Shown here piece by piece: positions 18,246 through 26,938 of a stretch of DNA of 64,000 nucleotides. The notes below the pieces were generated by a model, which did no database searches, was not told the origin of the DNA, and saw nothing but the letters and a program-made list of their open reading frames with translations. Source of the DNA: G016756615 sp035556195 (GTDB lineage Bacteria; Pseudomonadota; Alphaproteobacteria; Rhizobiales; Rhizobiaceae); NCBI GenBank assembly GCA_035556195.1, contig DATMFK010000010.1, positions 321,565-385,564 on the forward strand, given 5' to 3'. Every line of letters begins with the position of its first letter. The stretch's first letter is position 1. Both the position numbers and the translations under genes were made by a program.

Positions 18246-18993
18246 GACCGGCTCCTATATAGGCCTCGATCACGCGGGGGTCGCGCGACACTGCCGCGTA
18301 GTCGCCCTCGGCCAGCACCTGCCCTCTCGCGAGCACGGTGATCCTGTCCGACAGGGAGGCGACGACGGAAAGATTATGCTCGACCATCAGGATTGTGCGC
18401 TGCCTTCCGATCCGCTTGATGAGGCCGGAAATCCGTTCGATGTCCTCCTGCCCCATGCCGGCCATGGGCTCGTCGAGGAGCAGCATGTCCGGGTCGAGCG
18501 CCAGGGTGGTGGCGATCTCCAGCGCGCGCTTGCGCCCATAGGGAAGCTCCATGGCGGGCAGATGCGCGAATTCGGTAAGGCCGACTTGGCCGAGGAGTTC
18601 CCTGGCCTCGTCGTCGAATTCGGACAGCACCTTCTCCGAGCGCCAGAAGTCGAAGCTCTCCCCCCGCCGTCGTTGCAGCGCGATGCGCACGTTCTCCAGC
18701 GTGGAGAGATGTGGGAAAACCGCCGAGATCTGGAAGGAGCGCACCAGCCCCAGGCGCGCGATGTCGGCGGGCGGCATGGCGGTGATGTCGCGTCCGTCAT
18801 AGACGATCTTGCCGCTGGTCGGCTGCAGGAATTTGGTGAGGAGATTGAAGCAGGTCGTCTTGCCTGCCCCGTTCGGTCCGATCAGGGCGTGGATGGTGCC
18901 GCGCTCGACCTCGAGATCGACATTGCTGACCGCGAGGAAGCCCTTGAAGTCCTTGCTCAAGCCCAGGGCTGACAGGATGACGTCCCGCGCCAT
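18238..18993 (-). CDS. ABC transporter ATP-binding protein, LivG family
   Basis: A 251-residue ATPase, the first gene of the operon: Walker A GPNGAGKTT, signature region MELPYGRKRALEIATTLAL (LivG-type, with YGRKRALE in place of LSGGQ), Walker B MLLLDEPMAGMG and H-loop MVEHNLSVV. It ends IEAYIGAGHA, as LivG proteins do. The promoter should lie in the 18994-19250 gap; a TTGACT near 19066 on the minus strand is followed by no good -10. Confidence 0.94.
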   Translation of the reverse strand: MARDVILSALGLSKDFKGFLAVSNVDLEVERGTIHALIGPNGAGKTTCFNLLTKFLQPTSGKIVYDGRDITAMPPADIARLGLVRSFQISAVFPHLSTLENVRIALQRRRGESFDFWRSEKVLSEFDDEARELLGQVGLTEFAHLPAMELPYGRKRALEIATTLALDPDMLLLDEPMAGMGQEDIERISGLIKRIGRQRTILMVEHNLSVVASLSDRITVLARGQVLAEGDYAAVSRDPRVIEAYIGAGHA

Positions 18994-19478
18994 GATCCTC
19001 CCGCTCTCGTCGTGCCAGGTCTACCGCCCGACTTTCCCGGAACGGTAGCCAGCCCATTCCGTCGAGTCAATCTACTCACTGCGAAGCAAGGAAGTTCAAA
19101 TATATAAACAATTGAGAAGGCGAAGCCCGGAGGACTCCGATGCGCGTCCGCCAAGTCGATGATGTGCTCAATCCTTTCGAGATCGACGCTCTCAATTGAT
19201 CGACAGGCTGCGGTTGCGTGGCGGGCCAATCTTTGAAGGTGGCGCGTACGACAGGTCCCCCTCTCCGTCTCGGCTTCGCCGATCCACCTCTCCCCACTTC
19301 GTGGGAGGTGGCTCGGCGGAGCCGAGACGGAGAAGGGGGCGTTCCCAGCTGAAGGGGTTGGACATGGACCCATTTTGCTGGTTCGGGCAAGGGCACGATG
19401 GTCGGAGCCGGCAGCGCCCTGAACGAAGCTGCGGCGATTAAACCCCGTCGGCATTTGCCAGGATAGTCGCCGAAGTGG
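18994..19478. other. Gene-free stretch with a long palindrome
   Basis: This 485-bp gap upstream of the Liv-type operon has an AT-rich part (19080-19115, suitable for a promoter) and a large hairpin element at 19256-19340. Open frames here have no recognisable protein character. Confidence 0.5.
19256..19340. repeat. Long inverted repeat (CTCCGTCTCGGC hairpin)
   Basis: Arms of the form CCCCCTCTCCGTCTCGGC and GCCGAGACGGAGAAGGGGG enclose a second nested hairpin (CCACCTCTCCCC / GGGAGGTGG). A compact copy lies at 34176-34210 and a damaged one at 52345-52394. It is a dispersed intergenic element of unknown function. Confidence 0.8.
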
Positions 19479-19724
19479 TCACGCCTTGGACCTGGCACGA
19501 CGTGTCGGCGCGCCCTTCTTGGGATCAGGCCTGGCCGGTGTCGTGGCGGCCATCTTCTTTTCACTGTCGAGCCGCTCCTGCCTGAGTCTCGCGGTCTTCG
19601 CCTCCCGGCGCTCAGCTTCATCTCTGACGATCGCCCGCGCGACGTCACTCGTGACATCAGCCTTGGTCTCGGCCTTGGAAGCCTTCGGTTTGAACAGGCT
19701 GTGTTGTGCGATGGAACGACCCAT
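19479..19724 (-). CDS. Conserved small basic protein, function unknown
   Basis: An 81-residue protein rich in Lys, Arg, Ala and Glu, starting MGRSIAQHSLFKPKA and mostly predicted helical in the middle (AIVRDEAERREAKTARLRQERL). AGGAG lies 6 nt before the ATG, which supports translation. It follows cspA on the same strand after a strong terminator, so it needs its own promoter or read-through. Similar short proteins are common in rhizobia, but I know no function. The disordered basic tail could bind nucleic acid; that is speculation. Confidence 0.65.
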   Translation of the reverse strand: MGRSIAQHSLFKPKASKAETKADVTSDVARAIVRDEAERREAKTARLRQERLDSEKKMAATTPARPDPKKGAPTRRARSKA

Positions 19725-19747
19725 GTTTCTCTCCTTTCGGTTCGGAA

Positions 19748-19773
19748 AGCAAAAAGGCCGGGCGAACCCGGCC
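19748..19773 (-). terminator. Rho-independent terminator of cspA
   Basis: Perfect 7-bp stem GGCCGGG / CCCGGCC with a 4-nt loop, followed on the minus strand by TTTTT. It lies 66 nt after the cspA stop codon. Confidence 0.88.
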
Positions 19774-19838
19774 TCTTCTCCACGCCTCCATGATCAGTGC
19801 CAGTACATCCGTGGTCAAAGATCAGAAGCGCAATCTCG

Positions 19839-20048
19839 TTATGCTGCTTGCAGGTTTTCTGCCGCGCTCTTGCCGTTACGGTTGTCCCGAACGACGTCGA
19901 AGCTGACCTTCTGGCCCTCGACGAGCGAACGCATGCCGGCGCGTTCGACCGCGGAGATGTGGACGAACACATCGGTCCCGCCATTCTCCGGCGTAATGAA
20001 GCCGAAGCCCTTGGTCGAATTGAAGAATTTCACGGTTCCAGTATTCAT
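19839..20048 (-). CDS. cspA: Cold-shock domain protein
   Basis: A 69-residue single cold-shock domain. RNP1 is KGFGFITP and RNP2 is DVFVHISAV. It is an OB-fold RNA/ssDNA chaperone acting in the cytoplasm. The ATG has AAGGAAA about 7 nt upstream. The gap to the next upstream gene is about 245 nt, consistent with the long leaders of csp mRNAs, although I cannot prove a thermosensor fold. A clear terminator follows. Confidence 0.95.
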   Translation of the reverse strand: MNTGTVKFFNSTKGFGFITPENGGTDVFVHISAVERAGMRSLVEGQKVSFDVVRDNRNGKSAAENLQAA

Positions 20049-20293
20049 GACGATTTCCTTTCAATCGGTCATAGATGATTGCCCGCCGCGCAATGCTACG
20101 CGGCTGACGGTTGAGCTCGATTTTGAGAGAGGAAGATCGCAGACGGCGCGTTGGCGCCAGAAACAAAGTTCTACAAGCAAGATCGATAACGTCGATATAG
20201 GCGACGAGGGTGTCCGAAACAAGGCACGATCGGAAATTGAATGCTGCGCTGCAAGAAGAACGAGGCCGTGTCGCAGGCATGTCCGAGCTGCCG

Positions 20294-20566
20294 TCAGGCC
20301 AGGTCGGCAGCGCCGATGACGTAAATGGTTGGCCGGCGTCCTTTGTATATCTTGAGCGCGGCTGCGCGGATCGAGGCCCGGGCAGCGTCGAAGGCCACCA
20401 GGCACGATTCTTCCGAAGCAGTAGGATGGCTATCGACCAGCGCGCCAGCCTCCACGAGGAACGGTACCTCGAACATGCCGTCATAGGCGACGAAGCGAAT
20501 TCCTTGCCGCTCCCGGTCGAAGCTGCGGCACCCGTTCGGGAACATGAGCGTCACGACCGTGCCCAC
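20294..20566 (-). CDS. DUF1488-family small protein
   Basis: About 90 residues with the DUF1488 pattern: FPNGCRSFDRERQGIRFVAYDG, then EVPFLVEAGAL, FDAARASIRAAALKIY and a C-terminal YVIGAADL. Its function is unknown; the family is common in alpha- and betaproteobacteria. The start may be GTG 20566, which overlaps the preceding gene, or ATG 20545. Confidence 0.7.
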   Translation of the reverse strand: MGTVVTLMFPNGCRSFDRERQGIRFVAYDGMFEVPFLVEAGALVDSHPTASEESCLVAFDAARASIRAAALKIYKGRRPTIYVIGAADLA

Positions 20567-20820
20567 TCATGCGGCTGCGCGGAGGTGCAGGGTGAAGAGC
20601 GCGTCGGGCGACGCAAGTCCGAACGGCGATTGAGGGACATCATCTTGTCCGTCGCGTCCTCGCGGTTCAGGCCCGTCATCGCGCCGGAGCCGAGATCCGC
20701 CGGAACGCCTGTGAAAACGTGGTAGACGGTCCAACTGCGATCCATCTCCACACGGCGCCCATAGAGGGTTCCGTGCCACACGTTGCAGGTGCCTGGGTGG
20801 TTGTGGCTGTGGAGGTGCAT
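20551..20820 (-). CDS. Small hypothetical protein
   Basis: An 89-residue frame with AAGGA 6 nt before its ATG. The middle (MDRSWTVYHVFTGVPAD, then GLNREDATDKMMSLN) looks like a real folded sequence, while the His-rich start and the Arg/Ser-rich end look less so. The last 16 nt overlap the DUF1488 gene, suggesting one transcript. An alternative start is the internal ATG 25 codons in. No function recognised. Confidence 0.5.
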   Translation of the reverse strand: MHLHSHNHPGTCNVWHGTLYGRRVEMDRSWTVYHVFTGVPADLGSGAMTGLNREDATDKMMSLNRRSDLRRPTRSSPCTSAQPHEWARS

Positions 20821-21105
20821 GTCGATCCTTTCGGCGTGTCTGTCAGGGGTTGCGCCGTCTCGCCGCGTCGGCCTGGTCGCTGGCCCGCACTATCGCATGC
20901 AAGCCAGCGCGACCTGCTCGTGGCCAGCTTGCGTTCAGCCGGCCAGCGGATACGGTGCGTCCTCGACGCGGGCTGAAGCAAACCGACATCGGCCGCCGGG
21001 AGGGTGGCCGCGTGGCTCCCGCCTGACGAGACGAATGCAGATGGCGGAACGGAAATTTCGGCAAGCTGGATCGAGCGGGTTGCGGCCAGCGCGACATAGC
21101 TTTCG

Positions 21106-21792
21106 CTAATCGTTCTTCCTGGCGAGGACTTCGAGGGCTGGAAGATCACGGAGCATGAGGCTGCCGCCACGCCTTTCGATCAGCCCTCTTTTGGCAAGTG
21201 CGCTCATCTCGCGCGAGACCGCCTCTCTGTGGGTGCTGATCTTTGCCGCCAACTCGAAGTGCGTCGGGGCCGGGTCCACGACGACCTGGCCATTGACCGG
21301 CCCGATCTCCTCCGCCCGTCGAAGCAATTCAAGAATCAAACGCTTGCGCACGACCAGAGTGCTGAACTCGTAGACGCGCTCGGTCATGCGTCGCAGTTGG
21401 GCCGACAAATGCTCGAGTAACAGCCAAGCGAAGGTGGGGCGATTGATCACGACGTCGCGAAAGGCAGGCCCGGGCAGTCGCGCCACGCGCGCTGGCCCAA
21501 GCGCAACGATGCTGGCAGATCGCGCTTTCCCGTCAATGCCGGCAAGCTCGCCGAAGATTTCCCCTGGCCCTATGTCGCGGTAAGCGATCTCTCTGCCGTC
21601 TTCCGAAAACAACGTGACGCGCGCCCGTCCTTCCAGCAAGAAGAAGACATCGCGCCCGCTGTCGCCATGCGCAATGATCAGTTCGTTGGGCAGGTAGTTG
21701 CGTTCGCCCCATCGCTCAGCCAGTGCGGCGAGATCGGCGTCTCCCAGTTTCGACAGAATGGCCGGGGAAGCTGTCACGGCGGTATCTCTCAT
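21106..21792 (-). CDS. Crp/Fnr-family transcriptional regulator
   Basis: A 228-residue protein. The cyclic-nucleotide-binding fold (about 15-135) includes PGEIFGELAGIDGKARSASIVAL, close to the cAMP phosphate-binding cassette. The C-terminal helix-turn-helix (about 165-215) includes HFELAAKISTHREAVSREMSALAKRGLI. It lacks the N-terminal cysteines of Fnr, so it is not an iron-sulfur oxygen sensor. With a cyclase at 1-2307 in the same window, cAMP control is conceivable but unproven. It stands alone on the minus strand. Confidence 0.9.
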   Translation of the reverse strand: MRDTAVTASPAILSKLGDADLAALAERWGERNYLPNELIIAHGDSGRDVFFLLEGRARVTLFSEDGREIAYRDIGPGEIFGELAGIDGKARSASIVALGPARVARLPGPAFRDVVINRPTFAWLLLEHLSAQLRRMTERVYEFSTLVVRKRLILELLRRAEEIGPVNGQVVVDPAPTHFELAAKISTHREAVSREMSALAKRGLIERRGGSLMLRDLPALEVLARKND

Positions 21793-22003
21793 CTTCGGCC
21801 CAATCTTTAGCTCGCCTGGCTTCCAAAAGGAAATTGGTGACCGCTGTAGCGCTGCCGGGGCCTCGCGCCGAATGAGCCGCGGCTTTTTCCAAAGTTGTGC
21901 GAATTGTCACAGACGCCGACCCGGCCCGCTACTACGACATGATCAGCAGGCTGAGGCCTTTCGGTCCTTGTTCCGGCCGGCCACGAAAAGGGGAAGTGTC
22001 GTC

Positions 22004-22192
22004 ATGGAACTCTTGGCTCCCATCACACAGCTGGCATGGGCGTTTCGCGAATTCGTCGCACCTCATTATCGGCCGGAGCTCCACTACATGCGCGGCCCGG
22101 GGCCTGCCTACGCCCGCCGCATGCGCACACTCGAAGCACGGCTCCAAAACCTGCCGCCCAAAGAGGATCCCGCGGGGATAATCCGCGGCTGA
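22004..22192 (+). CDS. Small hypothetical protein
   Basis: A 62-residue frame from ATG 22004 with GGGGAA about 8 nt upstream. It is amphipathic and Tyr/Arg/Pro-rich, starting MELLAPITQLAWAFREF. I recognise no family. It lies between the divergent Crp-type gene and the convergent TetR gene. Could be spurious. Confidence 0.35.
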   Translation: MELLAPITQLAWAFREFVAPHYRPELHYMRGPGPAYARRMRTLEARLQNLPPKEDPAGIIRG

Positions 22193-22362
22193 GGAAAGAC
22201 CTGCCATCGACGCCGTCTCCAAGGAGAGTACTGCATCCATATGGATCGGCGGCAGCATGTTCGGCTCCCCTGGAAGCCCGTGCAGCGGTTTTGGGAAAAC
22301 GACATGCATGAAATCAACAGCCTGGAGCATGTCGCGCGAATCCCAATTCGCGCCACATGCAT

Positions 22363-22941
22363 TTAGCGCACGCGTAGGCCGTCGATGAAGATGTCCACGA
22401 GATGCAGGGCCCTGGGCAACCAGCCCGGCTGGTCATGCATGTAGCACATGCCGACCAGCGCGCGGAGCAGATCTTCCGGCGTGATGTCGGCGCGGACCTC
22501 GCCGGCGGCGATGGCACGCTCCAAGAGCAGGCCAGCAGCCTTGGACATACGCTCGAAGGAGTAGGCATAGAGCTCCGACGGGCCGTGCGCGGCCAACGCC
22601 AGTGCCGCCAGCATGCCCTTTTTCGTCGCGACCACTTGCACATGGGCATGCGCCCATCGTCGCAGCGCTTCGACGGGAGCTGCTTCCCGCGCCAACTGCT
22701 CCGCCAGGTCGCCGAGGTGATCCACCTCATGGCGGTAGACGGCTTCGAACAGGGCTTCGCGCGTCGGGAAGTGGCGATAGAGCGTGCCGATGCCGACGCC
22801 TGCCCGCTTTGCCACGGCCTCCAGGCTGGCCTCTGGACCGCCCGCGCTGAAGACGGCCGCCGCCGCCTGCAAAAGACGCTCGCGGTTGCGGACCGAGTCC
22901 GCGCGCGGCCGCCGCGTTGCCTTGCCGAGATTGTCCGCCAT
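22363..22941 (-). CDS. TetR-family transcriptional regulator of the molybdenum hydroxylase operon
   Basis: A 192-residue regulator. Its N-terminal helix-turn-helix reads AVAKRAGVGIGTLYRHFPTREALFEAVYR. AAGG lies 6 nt before the ATG at 22941; the frame upstream to 23013 runs through the operator and is unlikely to be translated. It is divergent from the three-gene hydroxylase operon at 23126. The palindromes at 22976-23011 lie between them, so it most likely represses the operon and itself until an aldehyde or aromatic ligand binds. Confidence 0.9.
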   Translation of the reverse strand: MADNLGKATRRPRADSVRNRERLLQAAAAVFSAGGPEASLEAVAKRAGVGIGTLYRHFPTREALFEAVYRHEVDHLGDLAEQLAREAAPVEALRRWAHAHVQVVATKKGMLAALALAAHGPSELYAYSFERMSKAAGLLLERAIAAGEVRADITPEDLLRALVGMCYMHDQPGWLPRALHLVDIFIDGLRVR

Positions 22942-22975
22942 CAGATGCCTTCTAACCGTCCTTTCAAAAAATAAC

Positions 22976-23011
22976 CGGAGGACGCCTCCGTTTCCACTTG
23001 AAAACGGAGGC
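22976..23011. promoter_or_regulatory. Candidate TetR operator between regulator and hydroxylase operon
   Basis: Arms GCCTCCGTTT (22984-22993) and AAACGGAGGC (23002-23011) form a perfect 10-bp inverted repeat with an 8-nt spacer. A third half-site, CGGAGG (22976-22981), forms a tighter dyad with CCTCCG (22985-22990). This arrangement in a divergent gap strongly suggests binding of the adjacent TetR protein, possibly by two dimers. Confidence 0.7.
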
Positions 23012-23125
23012 ACCCTCCATATAATTATCTCATCGGCGCTTTGCCAGGCGGCCGCCCTTTCGGCGGGCGGCTCCCTTCCGCGCCGCTCGTCCTTATCACA
23101 ACCATAGCACTGATCGGAGCATCAC

Positions 23126-23623
23126 ATGAACTTCTCCATCAGCCTCACCGTCAATGGTGAGCGATGCGACGTCGAACTCGACGACCCGCGCATAACGCTC
23201 CTCGATCTCTTGCGCGAGCGTCTCGACCTAACCGGAACGAAGAAAGGATGCGACCGCGGCCAGTGCGGCGCCTGCACGGTGCTGGTCGATGGGCGCCGTG
23301 TCAATTCCTGCCTCGCCCTTGCGGTAAGCCATGACGGGGCGGAGGTCGTCACCGTCGAAGGGCTCGCCAGGAACGGCGAGCTTCATCCCGTCCAGGCCGC
23401 CTTCATCGAGCATGACGGCTTCCAGTGCGGCTTCTGCACGCCCGGCCAGATCATGAGCGCGGTCGGGCTGATCAGCGAGGGGCAGGCCGGCGACGATCCC
23501 GAGCGCATCCGCGAGGCGATGAGTGGGAACCTGTGCCGCTGTGGCGCCTACCGCGGCATCACCGAGGCCGTGCTCGACGCGCAGAAGAAACTGATCGAAT
23601 CCGACCGGAGGAACGCAGCATGA
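23126..23623 (+). CDS. Molybdenum hydroxylase 2Fe-2S subunit (PaoA/YagT-like)
   Basis: A 165-residue protein with two [2Fe-2S] sites: plant ferredoxin type CDRGQCGACTVLVDG plus NSC, and the alpha-helical site CGFCTPGQ with CRCGAY. It passes electrons from the molybdopterin subunit to the FAD subunit of aldehyde/xanthine-type hydroxylases. Unlike E. coli PaoA it shows no Tat signal peptide, so the complex is probably cytoplasmic. Its stop overlaps the next start (ATGA). First gene of the operon. Confidence 0.94.
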   Translation: MNFSISLTVNGERCDVELDDPRITLLDLLRERLDLTGTKKGCDRGQCGACTVLVDGRRVNSCLALAVSHDGAEVVTVEGLARNGELHPVQAAFIEHDGFQCGFCTPGQIMSAVGLISEGQAGDDPERIREAMSGNLCRCGAYRGITEAVLDAQKKLIESDRRNAA

Positions 23624-24678
23624 AAAGCTTCGATTACATCCGTCCCACGACCATTCCCGAGGCGATCGCCGCCGCGGCCGAGCCCGGCTCGGCCTATCTC
23701 GCCGCCGGGACCAATCTTCTCGACCTGATGAAGGCTGGCGTTTCGCGGCCCGACCGGCTCGTCGACGTCACCCGGCTGCCCGGTCTCGACGGCATCAAGC
23801 GGCTGGCCGATGGCGGCGTTCGCATCGGCGCGCTGGTGCGCAATGCCGACCTCGCCCACGATCCCTATTTCGCCAGGACATATCCCTTCCTTGCGGAGGC
23901 GCTTCTGTCGGGAGCCTCGGCGCAGTTGCGCAACGCCGCGACGGTCGGCGGCAATCTGATGCAGCGCACGCGCTGCGGCTATTTCTACGACGTAGCGAGC
24001 GCCTGCAACCGGCGTGAGCCGGGTTCCGGCTGCGACGCGCGCGAGGGCGAAAACCGGCTCCACGCCGTGCTCGGCTGGAGCGACGCCTGCATCGCCACCC
24101 ATCCCTCCGATTTCTGCGTGCCGCTCGTGGCGCTCGACGCCGTCGTCGAGATCGAGGGCCGGTCGGGCCGGCGCGAGATCGCTCTCGAGGAGCTCCACCG
24201 CCTGCCCGGCGACACGCCCGAGCGGGAGACCGCGCTGGAGCCCGGCGACCTGATCGTGGCGGTGCGCCTGCCCGGCACGGCCGCGGCCTTCTTCAGGCAC
24301 GCGCGCTATTTGAAGCTCAGGGAACGCACCTCCTACGCCTTCGCCGTCGTTTCTGCGGCCGCCGCCTTCGACTTCCAGGGCGACACCATCCGGCAGGTGC
24401 GGCTCGCGCTGGGCGGGGTGGGGCCGAGGCCGTGGCGCGCCCGACAGGCCGAAGCGATTCTGGCCGGCGCCAATCCCGGCGAGGCCGCCTTCCGCGCGGC
24501 CGCCGAGGTCGCTCTCGCCGATGCAAGGCCCTCCGGCGACAATGCCTTCAAGATCGAGCTTGCCAAGCGCATCGTCGTGCGGGCGCTGGCCGCCGCGGCG
24601 GCGGGAACACCCGGGCGGCTTCCCGCCCTTCCGGCCTCTCCCTTCTCCTCCGTTCCCGGAGTTCAGCCCCATGCCTGA
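23620..24678 (+). CDS. Molybdenum hydroxylase FAD-binding subunit (PaoB/YagS-like, with extra Fe-S cysteines)
   Basis: A 352-residue FAD_binding_5/CO dehydrogenase flavoprotein-type subunit. The FAD motifs are AAGTNLLDLMK and ATVGGNLMQRTRC. The cysteine-rich insertion RTRCGYFYDVASACNRR, then GSGCDA and SDACIATH, matches the additional [4Fe-4S] cluster known in PaoB-type subunits. GGAGG precedes the ATG, which overlaps the previous stop by 4 nt. It delivers electrons to NAD, oxygen or ferredoxin. Confidence 0.93.
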   Translation: MKSFDYIRPTTIPEAIAAAAEPGSAYLAAGTNLLDLMKAGVSRPDRLVDVTRLPGLDGIKRLADGGVRIGALVRNADLAHDPYFARTYPFLAEALLSGASAQLRNAATVGGNLMQRTRCGYFYDVASACNRREPGSGCDAREGENRLHAVLGWSDACIATHPSDFCVPLVALDAVVEIEGRSGRREIALEELHRLPGDTPERETALEPGDLIVAVRLPGTAAAFFRHARYLKLRERTSYAFAVVSAAAAFDFQGDTIRQVRLALGGVGPRPWRARQAEAILAGANPGEAAFRAAAEVALADARPSGDNAFKIELAKRIVVRALAAAAAGTPGRLPALPASPFSSVPGVQPHA

Positions 24679-26938
24679 GACCACGTCAATGCTCGGCTCC
24701 GCCCATCTGCGGCACGGTTCGAACGCCGGCCAGCCGCTCACCCGTCGCGACGGGTTCCTGAAAGTCACCGGCGGCGCGCGTTACGCCGCCGACAACCATC
24801 CCGCCGACATGCTCTACGCGGTGACGGCCGTCGCCACCGTTGCGCGCGGCCGCATCGTTTTCTTGGACGTGGAGGCGGCCAAGGCGCATCCCGGCGTGGT
24901 CGAGGTCATGACTTCGGCCAACCGTCCGCCGCTCGCGACAGATCCCGACGCGAAGACCAATCCCTTCATGTTCCGGCTCGACGTGTTGCAGAACGACAAT
25001 GTGCGTTACGCGAACCAGCCGATCGCCGTGGTCATCGCCGAAAGCCTCGAAGCGGCCACGGAGGGCGCCGCCCTTCTCGCCCCGCGCTACGAGGCCGAAC
25101 CCGCCCGGATCGGCCTCGATGCGGCGGACAGCTTCGTTCCGAGTGCCGTGAGGCTGATCAGCCCCCCGGACGAACATGTCGGCGACGTCGAGGCGGGACT
25201 TGCCTCGGCGTCCACGACGATCGACGCGACATATGAAACGCCGGCGCAGTATCACAATGCGATGGAGCCCCATGCCATCGTTGCGTCGTGGGACGGCGAC
25301 ACCCTCTCGATCGACACGCCGAGCCAGGGACTGGCCATGGCGCGGGGCCGCGTCGCCGCACTGTTCGGCCTACCGCCGGAGAACATTCATATCCGCAGTC
25401 CCTTCCTCGGCGGCGGCTTCGGCTCGAAAGGCATGCTGTCCGGGCCGCAAGTGCTCGGCATCCTGGCGGCCAGGCTCGTCGGCAAGCCGGTGAAGCTCGT
25501 GCTTCGCCGCGACCAGATGTACGGGCCGGTCGGCCATCGCGCGCCGACCCGCCAGAGACTCCGCCTCGGCATGGACGAGGACGGCAGGCTTACGGCGCTC
25601 GAGCACCAAGTCACAACGGTGACGAGCGCCTTCGACGATTTCATCGAGCCGGCAGCCGAGGCGTCGCACACCCTCTATGCCAGCCCGGCGATCGCGACCT
25701 CGCATCTGGGGGTGCGCAACGACATCGGCACGCCGCTGTTCATGCGGGCGCCGGGCGAGGCATCGGGATCGGCCGCGCTGGAAAGCGCGATCGACGAGGC
25801 GGCGTGGGCCTGCGGCCTCGATCCGCTGGAGTTCCGGCTCCGGAACTACGCCGAGGTCGAGCCGATCTCAGGCAAGCCCTTCTCGTCGAAGGCGCTACGC
25901 GAATGCTATGCCGAGGGCGCGGCGCGCTTCGGCTGGTCCGAACGCCCGCTCGAGCCGCGTCGCATGCGCGACGATGCCGGCTTCCTCGTCGGCTGGGGCG
26001 TCGGCACGGCGACCTTCCCGGCCATCATGTTCCAGGCCGAGGCGCGTGCCGTCCTGCGTGGCGACGGCACCGGCCTCGTCGAGACGAGTGCTGCCGATAT
26101 GGGCCAGGGTGCCTGGACCGCCCTGGCCCAGCTCGCCGCCGACAGCCTGGGCCTCGACATCGACCGGGTCGAGTTCCGGGCGGGCTCGTCGGACCTGCCG
26201 GACGCGGGAATTGCCGGCGGTTCCGGCCACACCGCGACGGCTGGCACGGCGATCCACAATGCCGGCAGCGACGTGATCGCCAGGCTGGCGGAGCTCGCCA
26301 CGGCCGACGAGCGCTCGCCTCTCTTCGGCGCCGGCAATGCCGGCGTGATCGCCCGCAACGGCCGGCTCCATCGTCGCGACGACGAAAGCCGCAGCGAAGC
26401 CTATGCCGACATCCTGGCGCGCGCCGGGCTCGTCGAGCTCGAAGGGACCGGCACGAGCGCACCCGACCAGGCATCGCGGGAGGCGCTCGCCATGCACGCG
26501 CATGGCGCGGTGTTCGCCGAGGTCAAGGTGGACCCGGACCTCGGCCAGGTCAGGGTTACCCGCCTTGTCGGCGCCTTCGCGGCGGGTCGCATCGTCAACC
26601 CGCGGCTGGTGCGCAGCCAATATTACGGCGGCATGATCTGGGGCGTGTCCTTCGCGCTCCACGAGCACGCCCTTACCGACAAGCGTTCGGGCCGCGTGAT
26701 GAATGCCGATCTCGCCGAGTACCACATCCCGGTGAATGCGGACGTTCCCTCGCTCGAAGCCCTGCTCATCGAGGAGCACGACCCGCATGTGAACCCGCTG
26801 GGCATCAAGGGCGTCGGCGAAATCGGCATCACCGGCACCGTCGGCGCGATCGCCAACGCGGTCTGGCACGCCACCGGGGTAAGGGTCCGCCGCTTCCCGA
26901 TCGCCGTCGAGGATCTCGGAGGGCTCGCCGGGTCGTGA
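24671..26938 (+). CDS. Molybdenum hydroxylase molybdopterin-binding subunit (PaoC/YagR-like)
   Basis: A 755-residue large subunit. Molybdopterin loops include GGGFGSKG (about 245), FMRAPGEASG (about 360) and the late GVGEIGITG (about 715), whose Glu is the expected catalytic base. It oxidises an aldehyde or N-heterocycle with water as oxygen donor; the substrate is unknown. The ATG at 24671 overlaps the FAD subunit by 8 nt; the longer frame from 24521 is a shadow. No XdhC/PaoD-type cofactor insertion gene follows, so maturation must rely on a gene elsewhere. Confidence 0.93.
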   Translation: MPETTSMLGSAHLRHGSNAGQPLTRRDGFLKVTGGARYAADNHPADMLYAVTAVATVARGRIVFLDVEAAKAHPGVVEVMTSANRPPLATDPDAKTNPFMFRLDVLQNDNVRYANQPIAVVIAESLEAATEGAALLAPRYEAEPARIGLDAADSFVPSAVRLISPPDEHVGDVEAGLASASTTIDATYETPAQYHNAMEPHAIVASWDGDTLSIDTPSQGLAMARGRVAALFGLPPENIHIRSPFLGGGFGSKGMLSGPQVLGILAARLVGKPVKLVLRRDQMYGPVGHRAPTRQRLRLGMDEDGRLTALEHQVTTVTSAFDDFIEPAAEASHTLYASPAIATSHLGVRNDIGTPLFMRAPGEASGSAALESAIDEAAWACGLDPLEFRLRNYAEVEPISGKPFSSKALRECYAEGAARFGWSERPLEPRRMRDDAGFLVGWGVGTATFPAIMFQAEARAVLRGDGTGLVETSAADMGQGAWTALAQLAADSLGLDIDRVEFRAGSSDLPDAGIAGGSGHTATAGTAIHNAGSDVIARLAELATADERSPLFGAGNAGVIARNGRLHRRDDESRSEAYADILARAGLVELEGTGTSAPDQASREALAMHAHGAVFAEVKVDPDLGQVRVTRLVGAFAAGRIVNPRLVRSQYYGGMIWGVSFALHEHALTDKRSGRVMNADLAEYHIPVNADVPSLEALLIEEHDPHVNPLGIKGVGEIGITGTVGAIANAVWHATGVRVRRFPIAVEDLGGLAGS

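Noticed and set aside
19060..19125. Promoter for the first Liv-type operon
   Set aside because: A TTGACT is present on the minus strand, but no acceptable -10 lies 16-18 bp away.
19076..19984. Minus-strand 302-codon frame across the hairpin and cspA
   Set aside because: It crosses a long palindrome, the terminator and cspA in another frame; composition is Arg/Ser/Pro-rich and without a domain.
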